Assembly (NCBI GenBank): GCA_900088475.1
Contig: FLMG01004710.1
Coordinates: 1-23,741 of the forward strand
Direction of reading: 5' to 3'
DNA from: Hyphochytrium catenoides
Taxonomy: Eukaryota; Sar; Hyphochytriomycetes; Hyphochytriales; Hyphochytriaceae
DNA length: 23,741 nucleotides
A model generated the notes under the pieces. That model ran no database searches, had not been told where the DNA came from, and saw only the letters and a list, made by a program, of their open reading frames with translations. Position 1 is the stretch's first letter; the number at the start of each line of letters is the position of its first letter. This document shows positions 1-10,973 of the stretch, piece after piece. Made by a program: the position numbers and the translations under genes.

Positions 1-23
1 AGAGAGAGAGAGAGAGAAAGAGA
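1..23. repeat. GA microsatellite at the left edge
   Basis: The window opens with an uninterrupted AG run of about 17 nt, followed by an imperfect continuation. The right edge also ends in a GA run, which suggests that assembly stopped in these repeats. Confidence 0.9.
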
Positions 24-141
24 CACCATGGTTTAGGGGAAAAGATCCTTGTGGGCACAATGATTTCTTCTTACTACTCTTCCTATCAATGCTTAGATAA
101 CCACTATTGGAAAGACATTGGCCGTACTATTATGACCACAG

Positions 142-805
142 CATTTGGTGTCCAGTGCCCTCGAATATCATCACTCTATTGTGAAACCGAGCCAAAATAA
201 TACGCCCGGATCTTCCATATCGTACGCCTTAATAGAGTACCGGTAAGTAGTAATATCACACTTCAAGGCTGAAAATAACCACCAAATTTCGTTCTACTCC
301 GTAAATACGCACTCGGTATCCTCAGGAAAAGGGATGCCGTTATGGGCCTCTTCGTTGTATCTAAGGGTAACAGAAAGCGATCGAATATCGGAGCTCTCCT
401 GACTTACAATGTAACAATGGTGTTTCAAGAACTACCTTACCGATAATAACGGCCAATGAAAGACGGCCAATCTATCCCACCTGAAGACCTATAAAATCTC
501 TTCACAAAGACAGACCGCCAGTTGATGGCCAACTACAATGTGAGACGATGAGTGCTTTTCTGCTGGTGTTTTAGCTGATTGCTTGGCTCTCTCTCTCCAA
601 AGAGTCCTCTGCCGTCCTGCTGCATGATGATGAAAGAACAGAAGAAGAGCCGTCTGGCGCCTCAGTCGTTCTCAATGACTTACAAGCCTCCATCATAAGG
701 CCAACTCTTTTCCCCGTCGGTTGTGATCTTCTTGTGTTCACCGATCGACGCGACAGCACTCAAAATGCCGCCCACAACGAACCACGTAGACCACGAAGCA
801 GCTAG
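142..805 (+). CDS. Possible 3' part of an unrecognised multi-exon gene
   Basis: I do not recognise a family. Three open segments join in phase. Exon 142-242 follows an acceptor-like CACAG and ends at CG|GTAAGT (phase 2). Exon 326-410 follows CCTCAG and ends AAT|GTAACA (phase 0). Exon 575-805 follows TTTTAG and ends with TAG. The last exon (76 codons) reads like protein, with an acidic stretch DDERTEEE and a hydrophobic stretch containing FPVGCDLLVFTDRRDST. If exon 2 is not spliced at 410 it runs to a TAA at 444-446. A competing frame over about 96-200 is also open, so the upstream exons are uncertain. The 5' end would lie in 1-141 or beyond the window. Short open frames like these occur by chance; only the phase agreement and composition support the call. 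Confidence 0.25.
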
Positions 806-981
806 ACGCTGCACCTAACCACAATATCCGCGCTTTCTTTTCTCCTCCAATGATATCTTTTCCTGCAAGTGTCATTAACCTTGCCACTTCTTACTACTAT
901 TGTCTACGCAAACTCAACAACAACGTCCTAGTTCCTTACGTCCTCACGTTGTGGAGTGAAAGAGAACCATTGACAGGCAAT

Positions 982-1059
982 CATCTAGACCTTCTGTTTA
1001 AAAAGGTTTCGAAAGGCGCGCATCTAGACCTTCTGTCAATAAAGGTTTCGAAAGGCGCG
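982..1059. repeat. 39-bp tandem duplication
   Basis: Two adjacent 39-nt copies, 982-1020 and 1021-1059, both start CATCTAGACCTTCTGT and end GGTTTCGAAAGGCGCG. They differ at three positions in the middle. The unit is a multiple of three and lies in a 73-codon open frame (850-1071), so it would give an in-frame 13-residue repeat if translated, but nothing else supports that frame as a gene. Confidence 0.92.
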
Positions 1060-1206
1060 ATTTCACGATAAGAGCTAAACATCTAGCTTGGTCCAGAAGA
1101 AAGAATATCTTTTGATGAGACTTATTGCCTTCTCCAGCACCGTTGTCCTTGAAATGCGACTTCTGCTTTATAAATTGCGAACGAGGAAGACCTACCATAT
1201 ACAAGA

Positions 1207-1450
1207 GTAGTTAAGAGAGTTACAAGCTATCATGATGTGTGTAAGGAGGAAGAAAGCCATTACCAGGAGAGCAATTAAGATAAACATAAGCAAAGTTAGA
1301 TAAGAGTGTACAAGCAAATATGATGGTGGGTCTAGAAGGAGGAAGAAAGGCATGACAGAGAGAGTAAACTAGATAAACATAGACAAAGTAGATAAGAGAG
1401 TAGAAGCTGTTCTGATATGTCTAAAGGAGGAAGAAAGGCATGAAGACTAT
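1207..1450. repeat. Degenerate ~90-bp tandem repeat, about 2.6 copies
   Basis: Copies begin near 1207, 1295 and 1388. Each opens with a GTAGATAAGAGAGT-like segment, continues through GGAGGAAGAAAGGCAT, and in the first two copies ends in AGATAAACATA-CAAA. Copies differ by many substitutions and small indels, so the array is old. No reading frame spans it. Confidence 0.8.
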
Positions 1451-2492
1451 AGTATTGAGACGAACAATAGGAACTGTCCACCAGCTAAAGCCCTTCGTAA
1501 GCGTTCCCATCCTTTGGCTTGTAGACTCTAAGATGATGCTGAGAAGTGAAGGAAAAAGAATCTAAGCGAAACATGGAGAAGAAGGAAAAGAGGAGCAAGA
1601 CCACATTCTTTGGCTTAGCTCCCATTGCCGGAGGAAGGAAGCATCATAATGTGCTTCCTTAGAACTAACTTCCCGTCTATATAAAGGAACAAAAGAAGAA
1701 GACCTGCCTCTTTTTATGGATCTTCATCATCATTTGGAGAAGAAGAAACTTCCGCATACACACAACTTGGTAATTGTTTTCCATTATTTCACAACGATAC
1801 TTCCTTTCAAAAAAGGTTTCATTAATGTTATCACCCATTTTTAACGTAAACTTCCATACCTCCATAAATGAAAGCTTCGGTTAGGACTTTGGTGTCCGAC
1901 CGGTAACGACCAGTAACTTTCCTGAATTTCACGGACCAAGACAGAGAACGACTCGTCTGACAGCCAGAGCTTAACCCAAGATACCCAGCATATAGCGCTT
2001 TAGTATAGTAAGGCTAGTAATGCGAGCTACAATAGAGATGCGGCAGCTCGCCCTAAGAGATACAGCTTACACCTCTGTTCAGAAGCCATCCAAGGGACAA
2101 CGACAAGGCTTCAGGACCCAGAGGCGATTTCGCAAAGGAAGAGAACGATCGGGCGTGAATCTCCCAGATCAGCGCCGTCCAGACAGAGATTCTGGAGTTC
2201 TCTGTGGGTCCATCTGTAAGCCAGCAAGCCCGAGAGTGTGGGCTTTGGGCTACCGTTCACTGGATCTCATTGATTAAGAGTAGGCGGCAAGAGTGAGGGT
2301 AGAAGACGTGCCAAAAGTGGCTACATAGAGCAAGCACTGTCCTCTCATCTGCTTTCTGTCTTCGTTCTCCTGGAATACCATCTGAGCTGCCCTACCTGGC
2401 AGCTAGTAAAGCTCTGACAGAAACCTAGACCCCTAGACTTTGAGACGGAGAATTCGTGTGTCTTCTAGCAGCGATCTCTCTCACAGTTTGCC

Positions 2493-5400
2493 ATGAGCAA
2501 CGAGGAAAAAGGGCCAGACAAAGCGCGAGCTTTGAGTCAGTATGGCGGAATTTTCTCTTCCATCAAGGGACTCGATTTGGATGATAGTAAGGCTTTGATG
2601 CTGCTTGCAGAGCAGTTTCAAGCCAAGAAGGTACACTTCCATCTCTATTACTTACAACGCGCTGCCTGCATTGCTCGTAACTGTTGCTTTGCTTGTCCAG
2701 GTCTTCCGGTTCGCCTTGACGGCTGTCTCGCGTATCTTAGTTGCTCTTTCCCTATATGCCTGTACCATCGCCATGCCCTCTCCTCCGCACATTCCAGTTA
2801 ATTAGCTACATAATTTCTTACGTGCTCCAACTGGCTGTCAAACAGAGCAAAGTCCTTCGGCGTGGTCGGCACTGGCCCCACTTGTGGATCAAGGAATACT
2901 TAGTACTGGAGCAGGACGTCCTCATGACCTTTGGCTCAGAGGAGAGTCATGGCGATAGCAGAGAGCCACATATAAAAGTCCTTCTCTCCTCGTTATCGCG
3001 CGTAGTTCCTAGCAATCGGTACATCCTTACTTCCGTAGTGCATGACACTCTTTGGTTATGACCCTCAGCTCTCCTCTTCTTACAGTTGTGCTCGTCTCCT
3101 TTTGCGGATAGTTGACGGTCACTGGTCTTCTTTCTTCTGCTCTCTCTTCGACTGCCTTTGTCCTATCTTTCTCCCGCCTGTCAAGGCTCATCCTGCGTCT
3201 GCCTTCTCCCTTCCTGTTACTGCTACTCCTAATATGCGTATGCTGAATAGAGGAGCGCACACTTTTCAGCTCACAGCTGGCCTAGAGACTCTGCACATCA
3301 AATGCCCCTCTGCCTCTGAATGCTGGCTCTGGATGGAAGCGATTGCTAACAACATCAGGGTTATCCAATCCTTTGAGAAATATGCTAGAGAGAGCAGGGG
3401 AGAAGTACCCGGCGCAACGGTGATGCTGGATGACTCTCCCGCTATGAGAGATACGAAGTATGTGGGCGAAGATCTAAGAAAGGTAATCCACTATCCTTAT
3501 GACCTTTTATGGAACGTCATGGGTTCTTTCATAGTCCTGGGCTCCTTCTCCTATGAGACCATTTCGCTCTTTCGTCTCTCCGGCTGCCTCTTCATGAAGA
3601 TGGCTAGCTTCCTCCACGCAAAATCTCCCTACGTCGTCCTTGGGCTTAACTCCTCCGTTCAGGTTTATTCTTCGTCCAATACTTCATCTATGGTCATTGC
3701 TTTTCCCGTATTCTTCTTGGCGATTCGATTAAGTGAGAAGGACTTCTTCTGTATTCTCTTCTCTGCTTCTTGGGTCCTTAGCGTGGCTGGTGGCGCATCA
3801 ACCCTCCAGTGGCCACAACCATGGAGGCTGAGATTCAGAAAGGAGCGAATATTTTGGAGCAATTCCTCAACCCGGCGCTGGGACCCGAGAGAACGGTTCC
3901 AAGGAAGATCTTGCAAAATGCACAAGGTTCGACACGTTCATCCGAATGTCATGATGGAGTGAGAAAAGAGTGAGATGTGGAATGACAGTTTTACTCTTGG
4001 AGATCTCATTGTATCAAATTGAACTGAGTAGAAAAGAAGGAGCGGAACACGTTGATTGTCAGCCCAGGCGATAGCGATGCATGGAACGCATTGCATGACA
4101 AATTACGTCTCGCCCCTTGTGGTTCTCTAGGCTTGGTGCTATTGACAATTTTGAAAGCCGGCTTCATGATCGGCGGCTCCCTGGGCACTGGTCTGGTGTT
4201 AGCTCGCCTCGACAACGGCACGTGGTCTGCTCCTTCGGCTGTGGCAAGCACAAGCCTCAGCTTAGGCATACAGGTGGGCGGCTTTTTATCGCTTGCCACA
4301 GCTTTTCTCCCTCTCTCCCTATCTGTCGCTCTCTTTCTCTCCCTCTCTTCAGGACAAACGTTTCTGCCTTTCAACTTTCTCTCCCTTCTCTGGACCCTCT
4401 CCCTTTTGTCTGCCTCCTTTGTGCGGATCACTAGGCGAAAAATTTAGCTCCTCTCTCCTCTATCCTCCATTGATGGTCCTTCCATTGAACCCAACAAAGT
4501 TCACCTCTTGGCTTCCTTGCACAGGGTGGTGCAGAGATCTGCGAGTTCATGATCGTGCTTAACTCCAAGGTTGTCGGCTGGCCGTTTTCTTTGCCAAAGT
4601 TCCCTTACCTATGCAATCGCAGATCTACCTAGACCGAGTTATCGGCTCTCTTTGTGCTTCCTTCTTGGGTCTATCTTGATATTACCATTGCTCCTTCACT
4701 GAATACGCACGATTGTCACTTCGTGGCGGGTACTTCAAAGTGGGTTTTCCTCTATGCTTGTCACCGGTGAGCATCCGCCACCGATATAGCTTTCTTTCAT
4801 GAACTCAAAGCACCGCACTTATATGACGTCGATCGGATTGTTTCACTTATTGCTGCTTCAACGCTTCCTTAGTCTGCCATCAAGAATCTAACCAAGGGTG
4901 GAAGCCTTACACTCGGAGCGGGCTTGGATTTGGCAATGGGCCCTTTGGGATCTGGTACTGCAGTGGGCCTGACTGCTGGAGTGGGAGGAGTGGTACCGAA
5001 CTACGTTTATGCCCAAGGAAAGGGCCTGTACGGAGGGCTCTCTCTCCAAGGTAAGGATTATTAGTGGTTGCTCGAACCGAATAGGGAGGGATTAGGGAGG
5101 ATGTGCCGGGAGGATCAAGAAAGAGGACGGGAAAGAGACTTCGGCGGCAAGAATTTCCCTCCCTCAAATTCATCTTCTTTGGAAGGGGCCTTCTCAATTG
5201 GTGAATGACGCATTATCTCTCTATATTTTCTCTACTTTCCTCCCAGGCACTGTCATAGCGGCCCGGAATAGTATCAACGAACAGTTCTATGGGCAGCGAG
5301 TGCCTGTAGAAAAGTTGTTGGATGGAACGATGCCTCCTGCCCCGGCATGCAACCCACTTTATAGAATCATAAACGTAGCACTAGGTATCAGTGAGGAAGA

Positions 5401-8400
5401 ATTCTCTAGAAGGTGGGACGGCTAGCTCTGCCAGATTGACCTGCTTTCAGTGCTTTTCAGCGTCACGGACATGTTCGGGCTTCAATGCTCAAAGCTAGCT
5501 CTCACATGCTTGCCTTACCCTATCACTTCGCTTAATTTCCTCTTCTCGTTGGTTCACTTATCCTCTTCTCTCCCACAGCCTTCCAGTAGTCTCATGCATA
5601 TCGAAAAGATCTTCTAACTCCGACCTTTTCTTCGTCTCTCGGCAGGCTGTCGCTATCCAGCGGGCCCCCTAGAATTCCTCCTCCTACGGATATGGTCCCG
5701 CAAACCCCGCCGCTGGTGAGCGTTGCTTGCTCTATTTTTTCTCTTGCCCACTTGGGTGTGGTGATCTCTCTTACCTCAGTCAACTTTAATCCCCTCAGTC
5801 CCCTCGCTGCTGGTGATCTCTCTTACCTCAGTCAACTTTAATCCCCTCAGTCCCCTCGCTGCTGCTGCCGCTTTACTTTGCAGCGGGAAGATCGCGTTCA
5901 TATGTCCTCTGAGTAGCCTCCGTCTGCTATACCTTTCCTTCTTTGGTCCTTCTATGCTGTTTTTCCAAAGAGGTAGATTTGCGTGGTAACGTCTCATCGC
6001 TCCTAACTTTGGGGTCCATCCAGCCTTCCGACGGGATACTCGAGCAAGGAGTAACCGGAGATATCGAGCCTCCCTCGAAGCCTATGGAGCTGATCTCCAC
6101 GCAGGATTCAATCACTCTCTACTGGCGCTGGGCAGGGCGAACGCTCAATCTTGCTAACAACGAACAGGTTGGATGCTCACTGTTCGTGAATTGAAGTGCG
6201 AACTAGTACCACGCTTAGTGCTAATATGTTTGTGTTAGGTTCTGTTCATCGTGCAATGGAAGAAGGCTAACGGAAGCGAGTGGATTCATATGAGATTTCC
6301 TGTCTCCGCCACCTCTGTTAAAAAGACTATGCTTGCAGCTGGTAAGTTTAAAGAGAGGCAAAATTGCAGCCGCCTGAAGAGCAATAAAGGGAGTTCTCTT
6401 GCCAACTTGAGATAGTTGAGATGTCTAAACAGAGGTTTACGGTCTCATGAAATTAGTCTCAACGGCAAGCGGGAAGGGAAAGAGGGAAACATGGCTCTAG
6501 TTAGCCGTTGGACCATCTACACTCTAATAATGACTGTCTCCGCTCTGTCTTGCAGACACGGAGTACATGTTCCGCGTCCGGGCACAATTGGGAGACAAGG
6601 TCTCCACGTGGTCTCCTCCTAGCGACGTCATTAGGACAACATCTCCGCTGAACATGCACTGGACGGATGCAGCCTCAGCCAAATCCCCTAACCTACTTGC
6701 CGAAGGTACCGGGTGTTGCCCACCGTTAATCGTGGAGCTGCTCTAGCTTATTGCCCCTAATCCTACGTCTTGTCGCTTATCGATATTTAGCCGAGTCCAA
6801 CCCTCGCTTGCCGGGACCACCTGAGGACTTGGTGGTTAAAGATATTGGGTCCACCCAGTTCACTATTGAATGGAAGGAGCCCAGGCACAAGGGAAGGAAT
6901 TGTCTGAAGATTGACTTTTATAGAGTTCAGTGGAAGAAGATAAAGGAGCTGAAGTGGGACAGCGATATCTGTATAGAGCAAAGGTGAGCGTATCATAAGA
7001 GGCGGTGACAGGCAAGAATGACCAGAGATAGGGGTGGGAGTTAGAAGGGTGCGAAGTTTGTAGGAGACAAAAAAACTAAGTTCATCTGCCCTAAGCGTTA
7101 TAGACAGTAGCAGGTACAACGGAGGACAAAGGCCCTCAGGAGGTGGTGAGAGACTGATGAGTCAGAAAAAGCTTCCTAGGAAGATGGAAGAGAAAAGAGA
7201 AAAGATGGTATAGCAGGGAAGGCTAAGTTTAGAATTTGGAGATAAGAAAGCAGCGAGTCTTTTGGCCATCCAAGCATTGACGCATGCTCTATCTTACCAC
7301 TCCCTCTCCTCGTTCATCGCAGCTTCACTGTGTCAGAGTTGGAGCCAGGGGAGATTTACGAGGTCCTAGTTATGTGCAAGAATAAGCACGGTACGTCCAC
7401 GAGGTCAACAATTTTAATCGCCCTCCACATCCTTTAGTTCCTGCTACCATCTTTATACTGCACACGTCCCTCTCGAGCTCCCACCTCGACCTCCCCAAAA
7501 CTGATTGAAGATCAGTTGAGCTAAGGACTTCTGCTCTCTCTCTCTTTGTTCTACTCTTAGGTTGGGGCAACCCCATACGCTCAGATATCATACCTCTTAG
7601 AACAGAAGAAGGAGGAACTACTGGAGAACCCTCCGCTCCTCCTGCTTCCCTTTTAGAAGACCCCAATCAGTTCATCGACTGGCTTGACGTCGACATCAAG
7701 GATATCAAGTTCGATGATCCCAAGAAAGTGTTAGGAAAGGGTGGCTATGGCGTTGTCTATCGCACAGCAGAAAAGGGCTTCTTAGGTTTGAAATCTTCCT
7801 CTTCCTGCTTCGCAACGCCTTTAAGTCCTGACTTTTCCAGCCTTGAGTTCATATCCGTACACCTCGCTTTCCCCACCCAGCTTTGCCCATAAGAAGGGCT
7901 CAAGAGTCATGTCGCCTTCTATCCCTTGCCGACAACTTCCTTCCTTTACCTTTCCTTTAGCGATCTGTGAGTGTGCGGACCTCTCGTCTCCCTTCCTGCC
8001 GGAATTTGGCGAAGTAGCATCTATCAATAATGGTCTGGCTCTCATATAGGCAAAACGGCGGCCGTTAAGGTGCTTCACACGCAGTTACATGGGGACGCTG
8101 ATGCCATGAAGGATATGAGGACGGAAGTTGCTCTTCTCTCCTCACTTCAGCATCCCAACCTGATAGAGGTGAGTTCTCTGCCAGGGTAACTAAGAGTCCA
8201 CTGACATAGTAGACCGGTAAAGAAGTAAAGGGAGGATATCTCGTTTAAACAGCCATCAGCCACTTCCTAGTCTATCACGGTGCTCATTGATAGGATGTAC
8301 AAGCTCTGACATGAGTTCGTATGTTAGCTCTATGGCGCGCGTCTGCGTCCGGACGCTTTCTTCATAGTTACCGAATATTGCGACGCGGGTTCGCTGTACA

Positions 8401-9522
8401 GTGCTATCTATGAGGTAGATTAGATGCGATAGAGCTTCTCACACTCCAACTCTTCCTGGCCTTCCCTCTCTGCCTTTGTTAAGCAGGAATCTCGCTTGTA
8501 TGCCTGCCAAAAGCTCCTGAACCTTTTCTAGGAGCATGTCACTCCTCCATCTTCTTTAAAGTCTATATGCCACCCGAGAGCTCCCTCATTGATCTCTTTT
8601 ATTCTATCGACTGTGCTTTTTAGAAAAAGCCTCTGTTGACCTTCATGGAGAAGCTGATGGTCCTGTATGAGACAGCAGAGGCGCTGGCCTATCTTCATTC
8701 CCAGTCTCCTCCCATCATTCATAGAGATATTAAGCCTCAGGTAAGGCTTGATTTTGTTTTCTCCCTCGCCAGATGGACTTTCTCAGCTGGATTGGCTCCT
8801 CGGTCTCTCTCAGTCCGTTTGCGTTCTTAGCTGCTTGATCTCTTGCACCGTCGAGAGACTCTATCTAGTAGTAGTCACTTGGCCAGCGAGCACTCTTCCG
8901 TACTCCATATAGAAAGACTTTCTTATGACGTAACTCGTGCCCATGGTACTAGAACATCCTGCTCTCAACCATGGATCCTCCTGCCGGACCGCTACGCTAT
9001 CGCACCAAGCTAGCTGACTTTGGGTTGTCGCGGGCGAGAGAGTTTTCGTGCCTGTACACTACCGTCGGTGGAACCTATGCTTATCTCTCTCCGGAGTCAT
9101 TTAGGTAAGAAAACCGGCCCAAGAGGTAAAGGGGGGCGAGAGCTTTCTGAGGGATTGGACAGGGAGACAGTGGGTGAGGGCAAAATGATGGAAGGAGGAA
9201 GGTCCGCTGGGCATAACAGGTCTTCTGTCTTCATTGCCATTAGTTCTTTCATTAACCATAGGATTGCTCTATCTCTATCTCTGGCTTGTCTTACTCTTAT
9301 GTCGGCCTCTCCCCACTGCATTCGCGTGTCCAACAACCAAACAGAGTCAATGCGTCTATCACTGAAAAGACGGACGTATACTCGTTCGGTGTGATGATGC
9401 TGGAGACTCTTACAGCCGTCGCTCCATGGAAAAACTGCGCGCCGCATCAGATCACAATGCTCGTCGCTGTAAAGGTCAGCCATGACTCACCGCCTTATCT
9501 GTCTGTCTGATTCTGGGAGAAG

Positions 9523-9558
<36 letters not shown>

Positions 9559-9965
9559 AAACAGTTGTCCTCGAACTCGTATATCGCCACTATGCCCTCT
9601 CCCATCTCCTGGTCTCCCATCTCCTGGTGTCTTAAGTTACTTCTTCTCCCAGAGTGTTCTTGCTTGAATGTCCTGGTCAGGAGGTGCCGCCGCAATGGCT
9701 CTATCATTCTTGAGCTTCTGTCCAGTCCCTCCCGCGCCACCCTATACTCCTTTCGCCTGGGACTGGATCTATGTCTATCCCTTTCTTCTCTCATCACTTG
9801 CCTACTCTCCTCCAGAAAGAACGGCCTCCCATCTCTCCTGCCGTTCCCGAGAGGTTGGCGAAGATTATCCGTGAGTGTTGGCAGGATGACGCAAACTCTA
9901 GGCCGTCACTAGATGATGTGGCCTCTAGACTGCAGGACTTCCTAGCTGAGATCGCACTATCATAG
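2493..9965 (+). CDS. PH-SYLF-FN3-FN3-protein kinase (TKL-like) fusion protein
   Basis: Predicted 983 residues from 21 exons: 2493-2630, 2846-2977, 3186-3482, 3782-3926, 4131-4273, 4525-4569, 4873-5050, 5247-5412, 5646-5715, 6024-6167, 6239-6341, 6556-6705, 6791-6983, 7323-7390, 7561-7785, 8050-8168, 8328-8414, 8624-8740, 8953-9104, 9345-9474, 9816-9965. All junctions are GT-AG and in phase.
Domains: PH about 47-147 (KVLRRG...[12 protein letters not shown], then HTFQL and the C-terminal helix Trp139); SYLF/Ysc84 about 200-414 ([47 protein letters not shown]); proline-rich linker 415-438; FN3 about 453-552 and 577-673; kinase about 705-983.
The kinase looks active: G-loop GKGGYGVVY 716-724, Lys739, Glu758, HRD Asp836, DFG Asp862, SPE 886-888. 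GTYAYLSPE and the C-terminal [11 protein letters not shown] fit the TKL group. PH and SYLF domains are known to bind phosphoinositides or membranes, so membrane-recruited signalling is inferred. There is no signal peptide or membrane segment.
Least certain are the exon 2/3 border (acceptor GTCAAG at 3181-3185) and whether one transcript spans SYLF to FN3. Exon 9 joins them in phase on both sides. Confidence 0.85.
5759..5863. repeat. 52-bp perfect tandem duplication in an intron
   Basis: Bases 5760-5811 and 5812-5863 are identical over 52 nt, both starting GGTGATCTCTCTTACCTCAG. They lie in the intron between the proline-rich linker exon and the first FN3 exon of the kinase gene. Each copy carries two acceptor-like sites (ACCTCAG and CCCCTCAG). 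Perfect identity implies a recent duplication or an assembly artefact. Confidence 0.95.
9526..9557. repeat. CT microsatellite in the last kinase intron
   Basis: A CT run of about 32 nt in intron 20 of the kinase gene (9475-9815), with CT on the sense strand. It is followed by AAAACAG, but the conserved kinase C-terminus starts only at 9816, so this nearer AG is not the acceptor in the model. Confidence 0.9.
9598..9627. repeat. 15-bp tandem duplication in an intron
   Basis: Two perfect adjacent copies of TCTCCCATCTCCTGG lie within intron 20 of the kinase gene. No function is suggested. Confidence 0.9.
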
Positions 9966-10286
9966 CGAATCGCCCAAGCAGCAGAGAGACATAGAGCCCA
10001 CAGATGAAGAGACAGACAGAGATATAAGCAACAACGTAGCTCAGCTTCAAAGATTATAGAGCTAAGCCAGAGCATAACAACTCTGTGCTAAAGACAGGCA
10101 TACTCGTCCTTCAGCAACCATCTTGGCCTTCGCTATTGCTCTTAACGATAAATGCTTCTTTCGCTCTCTCTCCTCTCATTTGATCTCGCATGTTCTCTCT
10201 CTCTCTCTCTCTCTCTCCCTCTCTCTCTCTCTTTCTTTCTTCCTTTTTGGTTTTGGTGATAGCTCTTTCACTCTATTCTTCTGGGC
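9966..10286. other. Convergent 3' intergenic interval with CT-rich run
   Basis: These 321 nt separate the stop codons of the kinase gene (+) and the BolA gene (-), so both 3' UTRs end here. I see no AATAAA on either strand. A CT-rich microsatellite occupies about 10194-10240. No coding sequence is evident. Confidence 0.7.
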
Positions 10287-10942
10287 TTAGGCTGCTCGGG
10301 TCTTGATCGTGAGGCCATGCATGTCCTTAATTTCATCCTTCAGGACCTGGCAAAGGGAAGAGAAGATGAGGTGGAGAAAGTAAGGTAGAAGAAAGAGAGA
10401 ACACATTTGCAAGAGAGAGAGAGAGAAGGCATAGAAAAGATCTGATCGTTGGACCATGAAGGGCCAATCTAAAAGAAGAGAGAAGCTCAGAGTGAATGGT
10501 AGAGTGCTTCTCAAGCCAGATGAGTGGGCGAAGGGGACATATAGCCGGTAGCACCGGACTGAGTGAGATGGATGCAGGAGCAGGCAAGAAGAGTAAATAG
10601 GCCACGTGGTCGCAGAGATAGAGAAGAGGCGTGAACGGTCAGAGAAGGAGGGACAGATGGAGAGACAGAAAGAGGCAGGAAACGAGAGTGCTAGCGCAAT
10701 TAGAGCGTTAGGATATAGAAGAGAAAGGACTTCCAGAACTGACGTCTTTGACCATCCTATGCTGATCCAATAGTCCTTTCCCTGAGAACTTCGGTGACTC
10801 CACCTCAATCTTAAACATCGCGCCACAACCGCCTGGGGCAAAAGAGACAAACAGGAGAGAGAGAGTGAGAGAGAGCGTGGAAAGAGAGAGAGAGAGCGAG
10901 AGAGAAGGAGATGGAAGCACAGAGAGAGAGAGAGACAGAGAC

Positions 10943-10973
<31 letters not shown>

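Larger units (their letters stand above)
806..2492. other. Intergenic region upstream of the kinase gene
   Basis: No conserved protein segment was seen in any frame, and no tRNA or recognisable structural RNA by eye. It holds two tandem-repeat patches (982-1059 and 1207-1450). An unremarkable 85-codon ATG frame at 2020-2277 resembles no known protein. The last 200 nt must carry the promoter and 5' UTR of the kinase gene. The pyrimidine-rich CTCTCTCACAG just before the start codon (about 2475-2486) could be the acceptor of a 5' UTR intron. Confidence 0.6.

Noticed and set aside
571-759. 62-codon minus-strand frame
   Set aside because: No recognisable protein. The plus strand here reads more like protein and ends in a stop after an acceptor-like site.
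2020-2277. 85-codon Arg/Gln-rich plus-strand frame
   Set aside because: Resembles no family, no splice partners, and not long enough to exclude chance. I also considered a structural RNA but saw no conserved snRNA, SRP or RNase P motif.
3042-3962. 306-codon open frame on the plus strand
   Set aside because: Only its middle (3186-3482) is PH exon sequence. The rest reads through introns with canonical borders, and the next conserved exon is in another frame.
5198-5425. Reading the SYLF exon straight to its in-frame stop as the end of a separate PH-SYLF gene
   Set aside because: The donor at 5412 and the in-phase proline-rich and FN3 exons give a better model, and no start codon was found for an independent FN3-kinase gene. 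Kept only as an alternative isoform.
10194-10240. CT run considered as a regulatory GAGA-type element
   Set aside because: It lies between two convergent 3' ends and matches the microsatellites found throughout the window.
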